DNA from: Cephalopachus bancanus | Lineage: Eukaryota; Chordata; Mammalia; Primates; Tarsiidae | Length of the DNA: 64,000 bases | Assembly (NCBI GenBank): GCA_027257055.1 | Contig: JAPVLO010000083.1 | Coordinates: 4,696,001 to 4,760,000, forward strand | Reading direction: 5' to 3' | Part shown: positions 33,910-45,989 of the stretch, piece after piece | Numbering within the stretch: position 1 is the stretch's first letter | Layout of the letters: every line of letters begins with the position of its first letter | The notes under the pieces: generated by a model | The model's database searches: none | What the model was told of the DNA's origin: nothing | What the model saw: the letters and a program-made list of their open reading frames with translations, nothing else | Position numbers and translations under genes: made by a program

Positions 33910-34195
33910 CCGGGTTCGGTGACTCAGCCTGTAATCCTGCGCCTTTGGGAGGCTGAGGTGAGTGGATTGCCTGAGCCTGCGGGTTCGAGATCCGCCTGGG
34001 CAGCGAGACCTCATCTCTACAGTAAATCAAAAAATCAGCCGGGCATGGTAGCGCATGCCTGTAATTCTGGCTACTTGGAAGGTTGAGGCGGAAGGATCGC
34101 CGGAGGCCAGCCGGTCGAGGCTGCGGGGGCTGGGAGTGGCCACTGCACTCCAGTCTGGGCGACAGAGTGAGACTCCAACTCAAAAAAAAAAAAAG
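33910..34195 (+). mobile_element. Alu, plus, young sublineage
   Basis: Has CCTGGGCAGCGAGACC (5-base deletion) and AAATCAGCC. Confidence 0.94.
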
Positions 34196-34216
34196 TGGAC
34201 TTTCCTGTTTGTGGGG

Positions 34217-34370
34217 TTTTTTGAGTCTGAGTCTCGCTCTGTCATCTAGGCTGGAACTCAGTGGCATGATCATGGCTACCACAGCCAGCATCCACCTGCT
34301 GGACTCAGACAATCCTTTCACCTCAGCCTTCTAAGAAGCTGGGATTGTAGCGTGAGCCACTGTGCCAGCC
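34217..34370 (-). mobile_element. Alu, minus, deleted
   Basis: GAGTCTGAGTCTCGCTCTG to CACTGTGCCAGCC; the linker and part of both monomers are missing. Confidence 0.8.
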
Positions 34371-34486
34371 TTGTATTTCTTTAATAAGAAGTCAAACATG
34401 TTTTCTAGCACATTTATAGTTTTTTTCACATTTAATTTTTAAATTATCTGAAATTTATTTACTTGTTAAAAAAGGTAGGATTTAAC

Positions 34487-34560
34487 CTGCACAATGAATA
34501 TTTGTATACCTAACACTTAACTGTACCCCACAATTTTAAAATAAAAAATATATATAATTT
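34487..34560 (+). mobile_element. LINE 3'-end fragment (copy 3)
   Basis: CTGCACAATGAATATTTGTA and AACTGTACCCCACAATTTTA with an A/T-rich tail; 5' truncated to about 74 bases. Confidence 0.8.
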
Positions 34561-34566
34561 AAAGAG

Positions 34567-34851
34567 GTAGCCGGGCTCGGTGGCTCAGCCTGTCATCCCG
34601 TGCCTTGGGAGGCTGAGGTGAGTGGATTGCCTGAGCCTGCGGGTTCGAGACCTGCCTGGGCAACTTGGCGAGACCTCATCTCTACAATAAATCAAAAAAT
34701 TAGCCGGGCGTGGTAGCGTGAGCCTGTAGTTCCAGCTACTTGGAAGGCTGAGGTAGAAGGATCGCTGGAGCCCAGCCGGTCGAGGCTGCGGTGGCCGGGA
34801 GCATGCCACTGCACTCCAGTCTGGGCGACAGAGTGAGACTCCAACTCAAAA
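34567..34851 (+). mobile_element. Alu, plus, full dimer
   Basis: Near-consensus copy following the LINE stub; both lie inside one direct repeat (34468-34486, 34852-34870). Confidence 0.94.
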
Positions 34852-34884
34852 AAAAAAGGTAGGATTTAACTTTATTTTTTTCAA

Positions 34885-35300
34885 GTTGTTGTTAATTGTT
34901 CCAGTCCGATTTTTTGAATAACTTGTTTTCCTCCCTAGATGTAACTATATAGCAAATTACCGTATATTCTTGAGTCTATTTATGAGCTCTATCCAATGAA
35001 TGCTGTATTGTATTGAAGTTGTCTTATAGCAGATTTTAATATCTGTTATGCTAAGTTCTCCCCACTTATGCTTCTTTTCTCAATTTTCCCAAATATGTTC
35101 ATGTATTATTTTTAATGAACACTATAGAAACATTTTATCATTTCCAAAACAGTTATAATTTTGACTGTGATTACATTGGCTTTTTACATTAATTTATGTT
35201 ATCAATGTCTTTGAAATATTTAGTCTATCTAATACAGAAACAAGTATAATTCTCCATTTATTCTATCACCTATATTCTGCAGTAAAATTTTATAATTTTC
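34885..35300 (-). mobile_element. L1 fossil, minus (likely)
   Basis: T-rich text with CTGTGATTACATTGGCTTTT and TTATGTTATCAATGTCTTTG, like reversed L1 ORF2 sequence. Diverged. Confidence 0.45.
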
Positions 35301-35310
35301 TTTTCTTTTT

Positions 35311-35345
35311 TAAGATGTGGGATACAATTCAGGGTTATAATTTTC
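35311..35345 (-). mobile_element. LINE 3'-end fragment (copy 4, very short)
   Basis: AAGATGTGGGATACAATTCA matches the reverse of TGTACCCCACATCTT; only about 35 bases. Confidence 0.6.
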
Positions 35346-35380
35346 TTCATTCAGGTTCTGCACATTTCTGTTAAGTTTAA

Positions 35381-35520
35381 CTCTAGGGCTCACTGCATTC
35401 TTGAACCTCTGGAGTCAGGTGATCCTCCCACCTCAGCCCCTCAGTGTAGCTGGGATTATTGGTGTGCCACCACTCCCAGCTTTTTGTATTTTTTTCAGAG
35501 CTGAGGTGTCACTATGTCTC
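35381..35520 (-). mobile_element. Alu fragment, minus, old
   Basis: TGGAGTCAGGTGATCCTCCCA to CAGAGCTGAGGTGTCACTATG. Confidence 0.65.
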
Positions 35521-35539
35521 ACTTTGTTTGGGAATAACA

Positions 35540-35840
35540 AAATATATAAATACATAAAATATAGCAAAACTGGTTACTTATCAACAACAGAAATTTCTCA
35601 CAGTTCTGGAGGCTGGGAAGCCCCAAAACAAGACAAGATTTGGTGTTTGTTGTGGGCCTGTTTCCTCATAAATAATGCCTTCTTGCTGTATCCTCACCTG
35701 GTAGAAGGGGCAAGGAGTCTCTCTTGAGCCTCTTTTGCAAGGGCATTAATTCACCCAAAGACCCCACCTCCTTATATCATCACCATGGGGGTTAGAATTT
35801 TAACATAGGGATTTTGGGGGTACACGAATGTGCAGACTGC
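35540..35840 (+). mobile_element. Old repeat, same family as 60690
   Basis: CACAGTTCTGGAGGCTGGGAA, TCCTCACCTGGTAGAAGGGG and CACCATGGGGGTTAGAATTT. Class not assigned; related copy at 60690-61110. Confidence 0.55.
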
Positions 35841-36304
35841 AGCAAAGTCTTAATTCATTAATATGTAATTTTTTTCCCTCTGAAACCGTTACCAACAATG
35901 CTCTGTTGAATCTCTCTCTGGCATCAGTCACTCTTAATCTTCCCACTTCAGTCTCCAAAATGCGGGGATTTTATGCGTGAGCCACTGCACCTGGTGGGAT
36001 TTATTTTTTTTAATGTCAAAGTAGATGACATTTTTCTCTCTTCATCCATTTGGATGTGTGTCACAAAAGAAGATGCTTTAAAGAGTTCACTTATATGCTG
36101 CTTTTTTCTCTGAAAAATTTGTTTTTAAATGATACTATAAGAATTATAATTTTGTATGCTTTTTGTTTAGGGTTTACCATGGTTATTGTTTTTTGAGGGC
36201 TTTGTGAACTACAAGAGATATTAAGATGTTCATTTATACCTGCACAATAATAAAAAATTTGGATCTTAAATAAGCACCCAAGTTTATGTTATGGTTTTTG
36301 GATT

Positions 36305-36415
36305 ATGTAATGGTTAATTTTATGTGTTAATTTTACTGGGCCACAAGATACCCAGATATTTGGTCAAATACTATTCTGGGTATGCTTGTGAGGGTGTTTT
36401 GGGGTGATATCAACA
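36305..36415 (+). mobile_element. MLT1-type LTR 5' part
   Basis: TAATGGTTAATTTTATGTG, CAGATATTTGGTCAAATACT and GTGAGGGTGTTTTGGGGTGA follow the MLT1 (MaLR) LTR start. An Alu follows; the rest of the LTR was not found. Confidence 0.75.
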
Positions 36416-36715
36416 TTTGTTTTTTTGTTGTTGTTGTTGTTTGTTTGAGTTAGAGTCTCACTCTGGCACCCAGGCTGGAGTGCAATGTCACACTCACGGC
36501 CACCGCAGCCTCGATCTGTGGGCTCTGGCGATCCTTCAGCCTCAGCCTTCCAAGTCGCTGGAACCACAGGATCACGCCTGACTAATTTTTTTTTAATTGT
36601 AGAGATGAGGTCTCACCAAGTTGCCCAGGCTGGTCTCAAACCTATGGGCTTAGGCAATCCTCTCACCTGGGTTTCCCAAAGTGCTGGAATTATAGGTATG
36701 AGCCACTGCACCCAG
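36416..36715 (-). mobile_element. Alu, minus, with (GTT)n tail
   Basis: Tail GTTGTTGTTGTTG, then GAGTTAGAGTCTCACTC; ends CTGCACCCAGCC. Inserted in the MLT1 fragment. Confidence 0.92.
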
Positions 36716-36872
36716 CCTTACACTATGTTTATCTTGAGATATTTATCCACTCTCCATTCCTCCTTCTTTCCTTATGTTGATGTACTACGTTGTAGATGCA
36801 GAACTTAAGTTTTAGAAGAGGTACTGGCCATTTGAAATATGAAAGAATGTGACTGGTTTTACCTTTGGCTGT

Positions 36873-37178
36873 CTTTGTGGTTTTTTTGTTTGTTTGTTCT
36901 GAGTTGGAGTCTCACTCTGTTGCCCAGATTGGAATGCAGTGGCACGCTCCCAGCCACTGCAGCCTCGACCTGTTGGGTTCAAGCAATCCTTCCACCTCAG
37001 GCTTCCAAGTAGCTGGAACTACAGGCACGCGCTACCAAGCCTGGCTAATTTTTGATTTATTGTAGAGACGAGGTCTTGCCAAGTTGCCCAGGTGGGTCTT
37101 GAACCCCTGGGCTCAGGCAATTCACTCACCTCAGCCTCCCAAAGTGCTGGGATTACAGGCTGAGCCACCGAGCCTGGC
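36873..37178 (-). mobile_element. Alu, minus, full dimer
   Basis: Target repeat CCTTTGGCTGT (36862-36872, 37179-37189). Confidence 0.94.
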
Positions 37179-37409
37179 CCTTTGGCTGTATTTGAATGGC
37201 TATCTTTGTTTGAGTGTGGCACCCAAGCATGGACAGGCACCCTGGAAGTAGATGCAATAAATCTTTGCTTGTCAATCTGTACCTCTTTATACTGTCTCCT
37301 ATTTATCTCTGAGAAAAATGAGGACATTGACCAGACTTTTAAAAATCTCCAGTTTATGCGAAATGTTTTATAAACTGTAAAGTCCATTAAAAACATTAGC
37401 TTTTCTATC

Positions 37410-37552
37410 TTTTTTTTTGAGTCAGAGTTTCATTGTGTTGCCCAGGCTGGAATGCAGTGGCACAATCACAGCTCCTGGGCTCAGGCAATCCTTCCACCTA
37501 AGCCTCCCAAGTAGATGGGACTACACAGGCACATGCCACCACACCAGGCTAA
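37410..37552 (-). mobile_element. Alu right monomer, minus
   Basis: GAGTCAGAGTTTCATTGTG to CACCAGGCTAAT; single monomer. Confidence 0.8.
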
Positions 37553-37793
37553 TCTTCCACTTTTAATGGGTTTACAGTTAAACCTATGTAGAAAGTCACT
37601 TGATTCAGTTACTTAAGTGCACATTTTGCAACGCTTCTTATTCCGAAACATTTACCAAGAAGTTCTATTGCTCAAGTTAGATGCTTGGTATTTGCTTTAA
37701 TGCTCATATACCTCCTCTCCTCCCAACAAGAAAAGTCTGATATAAGCATTTGGTTAACATATTTTTTTAGATTTAAAATGTTTTTAGCTTTTA

Positions 37794-38098
37794 GCTGGGC
37801 ACTGTTTATATCCCAGCACTTTAGAGGCAGAGGCTGGAGGATTGCCTGAGTCCAGGGGTTGGAGACCAGCCTGGGCAACTTGGCGAGACCTTGTCTCTAC
37901 AATAATTCAAAAAATTAGCCAGGCATGGTGGCACATGTTGATGGGTTCCAGCTACTTGGAAGGCTGAGACAGAAGGATCACCTGAGTCCAGCAGGTCGAG
38001 GCTGTGATGGCTCTGAGCATGCCACTGCACGCCAACCTGGGTGACATATTGAGACTCCAACTCAAAAAACAAAAAAGCAAGCAACAAAAAATAAACAC
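37794..38098 (+). mobile_element. Alu, plus, full dimer
   Basis: Perfect 17-base target repeat AATGTTTTTAGCTTTTA (37777-37793, 38099-38115). Confidence 0.95.
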
Positions 38099-38134
38099 AA
38101 TGTTTTTAGCTTTTAAAATGTTGCCATGTTCCAT

Positions 38135-39165
38135 ACCTGTGCTGTTCAATGAGGCAGCCACGAGTCACTATTGGCTATTGAGACTTTGATTTGTAGCTAG
38201 TTTGACTGAAAAACAGAATTTTAAAATTTTGTTTGATTTCAAATTTTATATAATTAAAAATAAGTTGAATTTAAATAACCACATGGATAACACAAATATA
38301 GAACATTTTTGTAGTATAAAAAGTGCTATTGGACTGCACTTGTTCATAAGTATTAATTATTATTTAGAAATATGCTGTCTAATATGTAGCCACTGCCCAT
38401 GTGGGGCCAACAAAGACTGGAACTGTGGCTAGTCTAAATTGAGCTGTGCTGTCAGTGTAAAGCATGCATTAGATTTCAAAGATATACTATTAAAATAAGT
38501 AAAATATCTTAATAATTTTTATATTAATCATCATGGTAGGCAGAATAATGGTCTACTAAAGATCTCCATGAGCAAATCCTGAGAACCTGTGAATATGTCA
38601 CATGTTACATGGCAAGAGAGAATTAAGGCTCCAGCTAGAATTAAGGTTGCTCATCATCTGACCTTAAAATGGTGAGAATATGCTGGTTTATCTGGGTAGT
38701 CTCAGTGTAATCACTAAGGTCCTTAAAAGTAGAAAAGGAAATGTGACTACAGAAAAAAAGACACAGAGATGCAACATTATTAGCTTTGAAGATAGAGAAA
38801 AAGGGCCTCTAAGAAGCTAAAAAATACAAGGAAATAGATCTTTCCTAGCCTCCAAAATATGCAGTCCTGCTGACACCTTGGTTTTTGCCCAGTGAGATCC
38901 ATATTAGACTTCTGACCTACATAAACATGAATGAACAAATGAGTGAACAAATATACTTTGGTTTAAGGCACTATTTGTTGCAATTTGTTATAGTAGCATA
39001 TAGGAAGGCCATACAAGAATATAATTACATGCTATTTTGGATGTACTGATTTAACTAAAATATAGTGCTGATTTCACCTGTTTCTTTTTAACTTTAAAAA
39101 TGTGTCTACTAGAAAATGTGTCTACATATGTGGCTCACTCTATTACTGTTGCACAATACTGATTT
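38135..39165 (+). mobile_element. DNA-transposon fossil, split by an insertion
   Basis: First part 38135-38535 (GTGCTGTTCAATGAGGCAGC...ATTGAGCTGTGCTGTCAG...AATATCTTAATAATTTTTAT). Second part about 39045-39165 (TTTCACCTGTTTCTTTTTAA...GTGTCTACTAGAAAATGTG...). Text order fits a known non-autonomous mammalian element; name not assigned. Confidence 0.6.
38536..39010 (+). mobile_element. Inserted LTR-like fossil
   Basis: GGCAGAATAATGGTCTACTA, GAACCTGTGAATATGTCACA, CTGCTGACACCTTGGTTTTT and TTTGTTATAGTAGCATATAG run in the order of a common fossil repeat. It interrupts the element around it. Class uncertain. Confidence 0.5.
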
Positions 39166-40484
39166 AGAACTTTATAATTTGATTATTCTCTGTTGGAGAA
39201 AGTGCAAAATTAATTTTTTAGAAGATTCTCAGGCTGTTCCAAGCCCTCCTTTGGTTTATTTTCTGGTTGGAGCTGGGAGATGACTTTCTATTTAGTCATT
39301 TGACCTCTTGAACTCCTTACCTTTCATAAGATAATATCAGTCTTACCTCTACTCTGCTGGTCATTAAAGCATATGATTCAGCACTAACTATGTAATACAG
39401 AATTGTTACAGTCTATATATTGTCAGAGAACATGACCTCAAACTCACAGTTGTTCAGTACTTACCTAGCTGAATAAAAGCAGTTTCAAGTTCATTTAAAG
39501 AAGTCATGATTATTGCTGTAATTATAGAGACACAGATGAATATTACATGTCTTTCTGCAGGCCTAGTTCAGAACTAACAACAGATGTTTGGATATAACTA
39601 TCCTATAGAGATGTTGTGGTAGAAGTATTTCTTCTTCACAGACACTTATTTTTTAGACTTTCTTGCATTTAGTTTGCATTCATGTGACTGGGTGGGCAGA
39701 ATGAATGCGTTTAGGAGTGGGCAGAGTGAATGTGTTTCTAAGCCTGACCACAAAAGTCCATGCATGATTGTCTACACATCTTCTTTGCTTCTGTCATGAC
39801 CTTAGGGGCTACATGTTCAAGAAGGCAAAGTCACAAAATGGAAGAATTCTGGACTCCTGAGTTACCACAGGAGAGAAAGTCACCAAGAAAAGTTGCATGA
39901 CAGATTTCATGGATGAGAGATAAGCCACTATTGTTTCAAGTTATGAAGATTTTGTGGTTGATTTGCTACCACAACATATCTTAACTTTTATAGACTTTTT
40001 AGGTTTGTTTAGCTCTGGAAACTACATGGGTAATTTTATTTGTAACTATTCATATTGTTATGATTTGCAAAGTACATATGCCCATCTTTCAGCAGGTACA
40101 GTTATTGAAATACATTTATTGCAAAAATATGGAAATAGTTCATATGTCCTTGGGGGCTGGTGTGATGATTCAAAAATTCATATCAGAGAGGTATGATCAA
40201 TTGTTATAACTCTGTGAATTGGTAGGTAGTGCTTTACCTGAAACTGCATACTTACAAAGTCCAAACAAGCACTAAAAGAACAGGTGGCTCTTTTTTTGTT
40301 TCTATTTATAATTTCAGGGTCTTAGCAGTTCCCAAATAGAGAGTACTTCTTCAACTAAATTTTGATGACTTCAAACTGTGCTCCTAGATTCTTCTGTAGC
40401 CACACCACATCAGAATATTTCTGGATATTCTGGAAGCTTGAAAAATAAAGGTAAATCTCTGCATTTTAAAAAATTATTTTGTTC
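39166..40484. other. Intergenic, unassigned
   Basis: Probable fossil repeat at 39640-39960 (CATTCATGTGACTGGGTGGG, GACCTTAGGGGCTACATGTT); the rest is unrecognised. Confidence 0.4.
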
Positions 40485-40890
<406 letters not shown>

Positions 40891-40999
40891 TGAGCTGAGT
40901 CACAGACTCATACATTTCGTAGCTATATACTAGCGGCAATACCATGATTTTCAGTTGTACTGTTTCCAATAATGCACCACGCTTAAAAGTATAGTAGGA

Positions 41000-41290
41000 T
41001 GGGCGGGGCGCGGTGGCTCACGCCTATAATCCCAGCACTTTGGGAGGCTGAGGTGAGGGGATTGCCTGAGACTACGGGTTCAAGACCAGACTGGGCAACT
41101 TGGCAAGACCTCATCTCTACAATAAATCAAAAAATTAGCCAGGCTTGGGGGCCCGGGCCTATAGTCCTAGCCACTTGGAAGGCTGAGGCGGAAGGATTGC
41201 CTGAACCCAGCAGGTTGAGGCTGCGGTGGCTGGGAGTGTGCCACTGACCTCCAGCCTGGAAAACAGAGTAAGACTTGGACTCAAAAAAAA
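41000..41290 (+). mobile_element. Alu, plus, full dimer
   Basis: Target repeat AAAAGTATAGTAGGA / AAAAGTATAAGAGGA (40985-40999, 41291-41305). Confidence 0.94.
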
Positions 41291-41387
41291 AAAAGTATAA
41301 GAGGACTAATCACAAAAGCTTTTAATACTGCAAGGCTCAGAATTTCTGCATTGCGGCCTTTGGGACTGAGACTTTTAAATTTAATTT

Positions 41388-41514
41388 AATTAATTTTCTT
41401 CAGATGGAATCTCCTTTTGTTGCTCAGACTGGTCTTGAATTCTGACCTTAAGCCATTCTCCTGCCTCAGCCTCCCAGTGTGCTGGGATTGTAGGCATAAG
41501 CCGCCATACCTGGC
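41388..41514 (-). mobile_element. Alu monomer (FLAM-like), minus
   Basis: AGATGGAATCTCCTTTTGTTG to CCATACCTGGCC. Confidence 0.75.
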
Positions 41515-41649
41515 CTCAAGAATAGCATATTTAATATGGCATAGATATGAGATCTTGAAAAAAAATTAGAAGTTATAATTGAGTCAAACTTAGGCATAAT
41601 ACTTAGCAGTTATAATATGAATTTTGACTTCCGTGGTTATTTGCAGGTA

Positions 41650-42058
41650 TTTATTTTATTTCATTTTATTTCATTTCATTTTATTTCATTTCATTTCATT
41701 TTAGGGCCTCACTCTGTCCACCCAGGCTAGACTGTGGTGGCACAATCATTGCTCACTGCAGCTGCAACCTCCTGAGCTCAGGTGATCTTTCTGCCTCAGC
41801 CTCCTGAGTAATTGGGACTACAGGCACTCACCACGATGCCTAGCTCATTTTTAAAATTTTTTGTAGAGACTCAACTTTGCTATGCTGCATAGACTGACCT
41901 CTAACTCAAGCAATCCTTCCACCTTGTCCTCCCAAAGTGCTGGGATTACAAATGTGAGCCGGGAGCGGCCACTGCACTCCAGTCTGGGCGACAGAGTGAG
42001 ACTCCAACTCAAAAACAACAACAAAAAAAAAAACCAAATGTGAGCCACCACACCTGAC
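41650..42058 (-). mobile_element. Alu, minus, old dimer with stub insertion
   Basis: From an (ATTTT/ATTTC)n tail (about 41650-41703) to CACACCTGACC. Interrupted at 41961-42034 by a 74-base Alu stub. Confidence 0.88.
41961..42034 (+). mobile_element. 74-base Alu stub, plus
   Basis: Only the last part of an Alu (from GGGAGCGGCCACTGCACTCC) plus an A-rich tail, flanked by a 12-base target repeat CAAATGTGAGCC (41949-41960, 42035-42046). Confidence 0.93.
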
Positions 42059-42263
42059 CACAGAAATTTTAAATCCCACCCTATTTCCTCTGCTCCCAAG
42101 AATACCTTCAAGCTGGTTCTTCTTGCCATCAGTTCAATTATGTACACAGAAATAAAAATTCATTTAAATATAAGTTTAAGAAAAATGTTACTAGAAAAGT
42201 TATGACAATTGTTTCCCAGGATCTTATGACATGTTTCAAATCCAAATATCAATTATTTTTATT

Positions 42264-42555
42264 TTTATTTTTTTTGAGTCCGAGTCTCACTCTTTCACCC
42301 AGGCTGGAATGCAGTGGCACGCTCATGGCCACTGCAGCCTCAACCTGCTGGGCTCAGGTTATCCTTCTGCCTCAGCCTTCCAAGCAGCTGGAACCACAGG
42401 TGGCACCACCATGCCCAGCTAATTTTTTGATTTATTGTAGAGACGAGTTCTAACCATGTTGCTCAGGCTGATCTTGAACCCCTGAACTCAGACAATCCTC
42501 TCATCTCTGTCTCCCAAAGTGCTGGTATTACAGGCTTGAGCCACCACGCCTGGCT
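42264..42555 (-). mobile_element. Alu, minus, full dimer
   Basis: GAGTCCGAGTCTCACTC to CCACGCCTGGC. Confidence 0.92.
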
Positions 42556-43440
42556 ATTTTCATTGTTGATTAGGTTAAATGAGAGTTAATAATGGGCGTT
42601 CCTCCAGTTATAGAAGAGGGAAAAATTGTGTAGAAAAAATAATTATTAGGAATAGTAAGATTGATATAATAGTAGATACCTTTTGGAATCTCTTTCAAAT
42701 ATATTTAAGTGAATATCAATGTTGAAGTGAACAAGAATACAATCAACATGCTTTTAAAAATGTGTACATAAGAAGAAAATTAGTCATTCCTAAACCAATT
42801 GCAATAATCACAACATTCCAAAAATTCTGCAAACTCCTGAAATAGTGTGGCTTGTGAAGATGAATTCCCAATCTGTCTTTCATTACATTGTACAAGATTT
42901 AAAAAATAAACAAAGCATAATCCCACAGGACCAGAAAAGAAATAACAAGTCGTCAACTTCATGGATCAACTGGTCAGGATCTCAACTAGCAATTTTGCCC
43001 CACGGAACTTTTATAAATCAATAAAAACTGTTCTGGATGCTGATGATTTGTTATAAAGTAAAATATTACTTGATGGAAATATTCCTTAAGAAGCTTCTGT
43101 GAAATCTTGTAATGAAAAATGTAGACTCGTACACATCATATATGGTAAATAGTATTTGAAAATATTTTGAATGTAAAATAAATTCTTAGGTAATAGTAAT
43201 GAAATGCTTGAGGCATTTGTTCTGCAATTGCCTTTTATGAAGCTATTGTGAGATCAAGTCATGGTTACTTCTGAGACTAAAAAAATGGATATACATAGCA
43301 ACATAATTATAGTGGATTTACTGGAGTAATTCTTGCTGCTGGCCAAAACCTTGGAAGGCTTTGTCTTCATCGTCAGTAGTATGTTGTTAATCAGTAAGAG
43401 TTTGATAAATTAAAATATCATATGCTTAAGAAAAAAATAA
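42556..43440. other. Intergenic unique sequence
   Basis: A/T-rich; no gene, repeat or RNA recognised. Confidence 0.5.
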
Positions 43441-43735
43441 GGCTGGGGTGTGGTGGCTCAGGCCTATAATTCTAGCACTTTGGGAGGGCAAGGTGAGAGG
43501 ATTGCCTGAGCCTATAGGTTCAAGACCAGCCTGGGAAACTTAGTGAGACCCCATCTTTACAATAAATCAAAAAATTAGCCAGGTGTGGTGGTGTGTGCCT
43601 GTAGTTCCAGCTAGTTGGAAGGGTGAGGCAGAAGGATCACCTGGGTCCAGAAGGTCGAGGCTGCGGTGTCTGTGAGCCTGCCATGCATATCCAGCCTGGG
43701 CAAGAGTGAGACTCCAACTCAAAAAAGAAAAAAAA
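43441..43735 (+). mobile_element. Alu, plus, full dimer
   Basis: GGCTGGGGTGTGGTGGCTCA to an A-rich tail. Confidence 0.92.
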
Positions 43736-43854
43736 TTATTAAACTGAGAAGTATTGTGTTATTACAGCATAAGAAAGAAAAGGGTAAAGCTCATATGCTT
43801 ATTCTTGAGGTTAGTCAGAGTGTAAATTTTGTTGTTTTTAAAACTAAATACTAG

Positions 43855-44159
43855 CTGGGCTCGGTGGTTCGACCTGTAATCCCGCGCCTTTGGGAGGCTG
43901 AGGTGAGTGGATTGCCTGAGCCTGCGAGTTCGAGACCCGCCTGGGCAGCAAGACCTCGTCTCTATAATAAATCAAAAAATGAGCCGGGCGTGGTAGCGCA
44001 CGCCTGTAGTTCCGGCTACATGGAAGGCTGAGGCGGAAGGATCGCCGGAGCCCAGCAGGTCGAGGCTGCGGTGGCCGGGAGCGGCCACAGCACTCCACTC
44101 TGGGCGACAGAGTGAGACTCCAACTCAAAAAAACCAAAAACAAACAAACAAAAAAACCC
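43855..44159 (+). mobile_element. Alu, plus, young sublineage
   Basis: Target repeat CTAAATACTAG (43844-43854, 44160-44170). Has CCTGGGCAGCAAGACC (5-base deletion). Confidence 0.95.
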
Positions 44160-44170
44160 CTAAATACTAG

Positions 44171-44950
44171 GCGTGTGTGGGTGATCATTGAGTGTTATTC
44201 TGTAGCTAACAGGCAGACGGAGAAGAACAAATACATGTGCTTGGATAAGGGCACCACCTGCTGAATCCCATCCAACGCCACCTGGGGAGGCCAGGTCAGT
44301 ATTCACTGTCCAGAGTCCTCCTGCACCACCCCACCCCTTCCAGCCTTCACCAGAGGACACAGAGCCTGAGGCTTCTGCTGTTCCTCCCTTCCTCGCCTTC
44401 CTGCTGCTTCTCTCTTCCCTCCCCACTTCCCCGTTCTGTCACCACTGCCTCAAGAGCCAAACCAGTCATAGGACAGTTATGTAAAAGCTAACAAAGTTGC
44501 CTGTCCAGACTGTATTGGGACCCAGATGAGTCATGAAAATTATTGTGAGGAATAACAATTTTAAAAGCAGTTATTTCATTTCCAAACATATATTTAATTA
44601 CATTTGATTTCTCTAATAATTGATTTTTACTTTGCATTTCTTTTTGTATGCTAAATGTCAGATTTGTGTGAGTGATGTGATTCCTGACTAATGACAAAAA
44701 AACCCTGAGAAATGTCTATTTGTTTAAGTAGTCTCAACTTTGAACTGGTGGAAATGCTCAAAGGTAACCTTTATTGGATTTTTATCTTGTAAAGATTAAA
44801 AGAGACAGAGATATCTTTATTCTGCGTTCAATGACCTTATATATTAAGTATCTTTCTATACTGTCAAAGCCTCATGAAGAGAATCAGCAAAGTGACGAAC
44901 TCTCCACATAATTCAGATGAAATTAGTTTTCAGCTTAAATGTTAACTTTA
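44171..44950. other. Intergenic, with a G+C-rich patch
   Basis: 44220-44460 is pyrimidine- and C-rich against A/T-rich surroundings; no repeat family recognised. The rest is A/T-rich. Confidence 0.45.
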
Positions 44951-44965
44951 AAATAACTTTGAACT

Positions 44966-45154
44966 AGCCCGGGCACAGTGGCTCATGCCTATAATCCCAA
45001 CACTTTGGGAGGCTGAGGTAAGAGGATTACCTGAGCTGAGCCCAGGGGTTCGAGGCCAGCCTCAGCAACTTGGTAAGATTTTGTCTCTACAATAAATCAA
45101 AAAATTAGCCGGGCATGGTGGTGCATACTTATAGTTCCAGGAACTCAAAAAATA
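44966..45154 (+). mobile_element. Alu, plus, right monomer lost
   Basis: Jumps from TATAGTTCCAG to GAACTCAAAAAAT. Target repeat AAATAACTTTGAACT / AAATAACTTCAAACT (44951-44965, 45155-45169) shows the deletion lies inside the element. Confidence 0.9.
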
Positions 45155-45360
45155 AAATAACTTCAAACTGTTCTGCATGGTAGTAGATACATGACTGTAC
45201 ATTTATCAAAACCCATAGAACTATATACCTATACCACAAAGAGTTAATTTTACTGTATATAAATATAAAAAAAAATCAATGAGGATGGCCGGAGGACCCA
45301 AGACAATGTACCTTGAGATTCCAAGAGGCTAAGTAGTTTGCCAAGACATACCATGAATTT

Positions 45361-45664
45361 TTTTTTTTTTTTGAGTTGAAGTCTCACTCTGTCACTCACA
45401 CTGGAGTGTAGTGGCATGCTCACGGCCACCACAGCCTCAACCTGCTGGAGTCAGGCGATCCTTTTGCCTCAGCCTTCCAAGTAGTTGGAAACACAAGTGT
45501 GTGCCACCATGCCCAGCTAATTTTTTTGTTGACTTATTGTAGAGATGAGGTCTCACCAAATTGCCCAGACTGGTCTGGAACCCCCAGACTCAGGCAATCC
45601 TCTTGCCTTGGTCTCCCAAAGTGCTGGGATTACAGGGGTAAGCCACCATGCCTGGATCCTAATG
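45361..45664 (-). mobile_element. Alu, minus, full dimer
   Basis: Short target repeat TGAATTT (45354-45360, 45665-45671). Confidence 0.92.
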
Positions 45665-45989
45665 TGAATTTATTGACAGAGGGGATATTTATTTCTATGT
45701 CCTAGGGAAATCTGAAAAAGGAAGAGAAAGAGAGGGAAAAAAAAGGAAATTAATAGTATTTAGATCAAGGTATTTTTATTTTATACATGTTTGAAAGAAA
45801 CGGACACAATAATAGTCATAAAGAACTTTTCTATTCATTGCCCTGTAAACATTTTACACTGTAAACTCTCTTTAAAATGTAATTATTTACTTCAAAAGTC
45901 ATGGCCAAAAAAGACCCAAAAAAGAGTAATTATTTGGGGGAGGTATAAATATTACGTTACTGATTTTTTTTTGTGAGTTAGTTCTTTCG

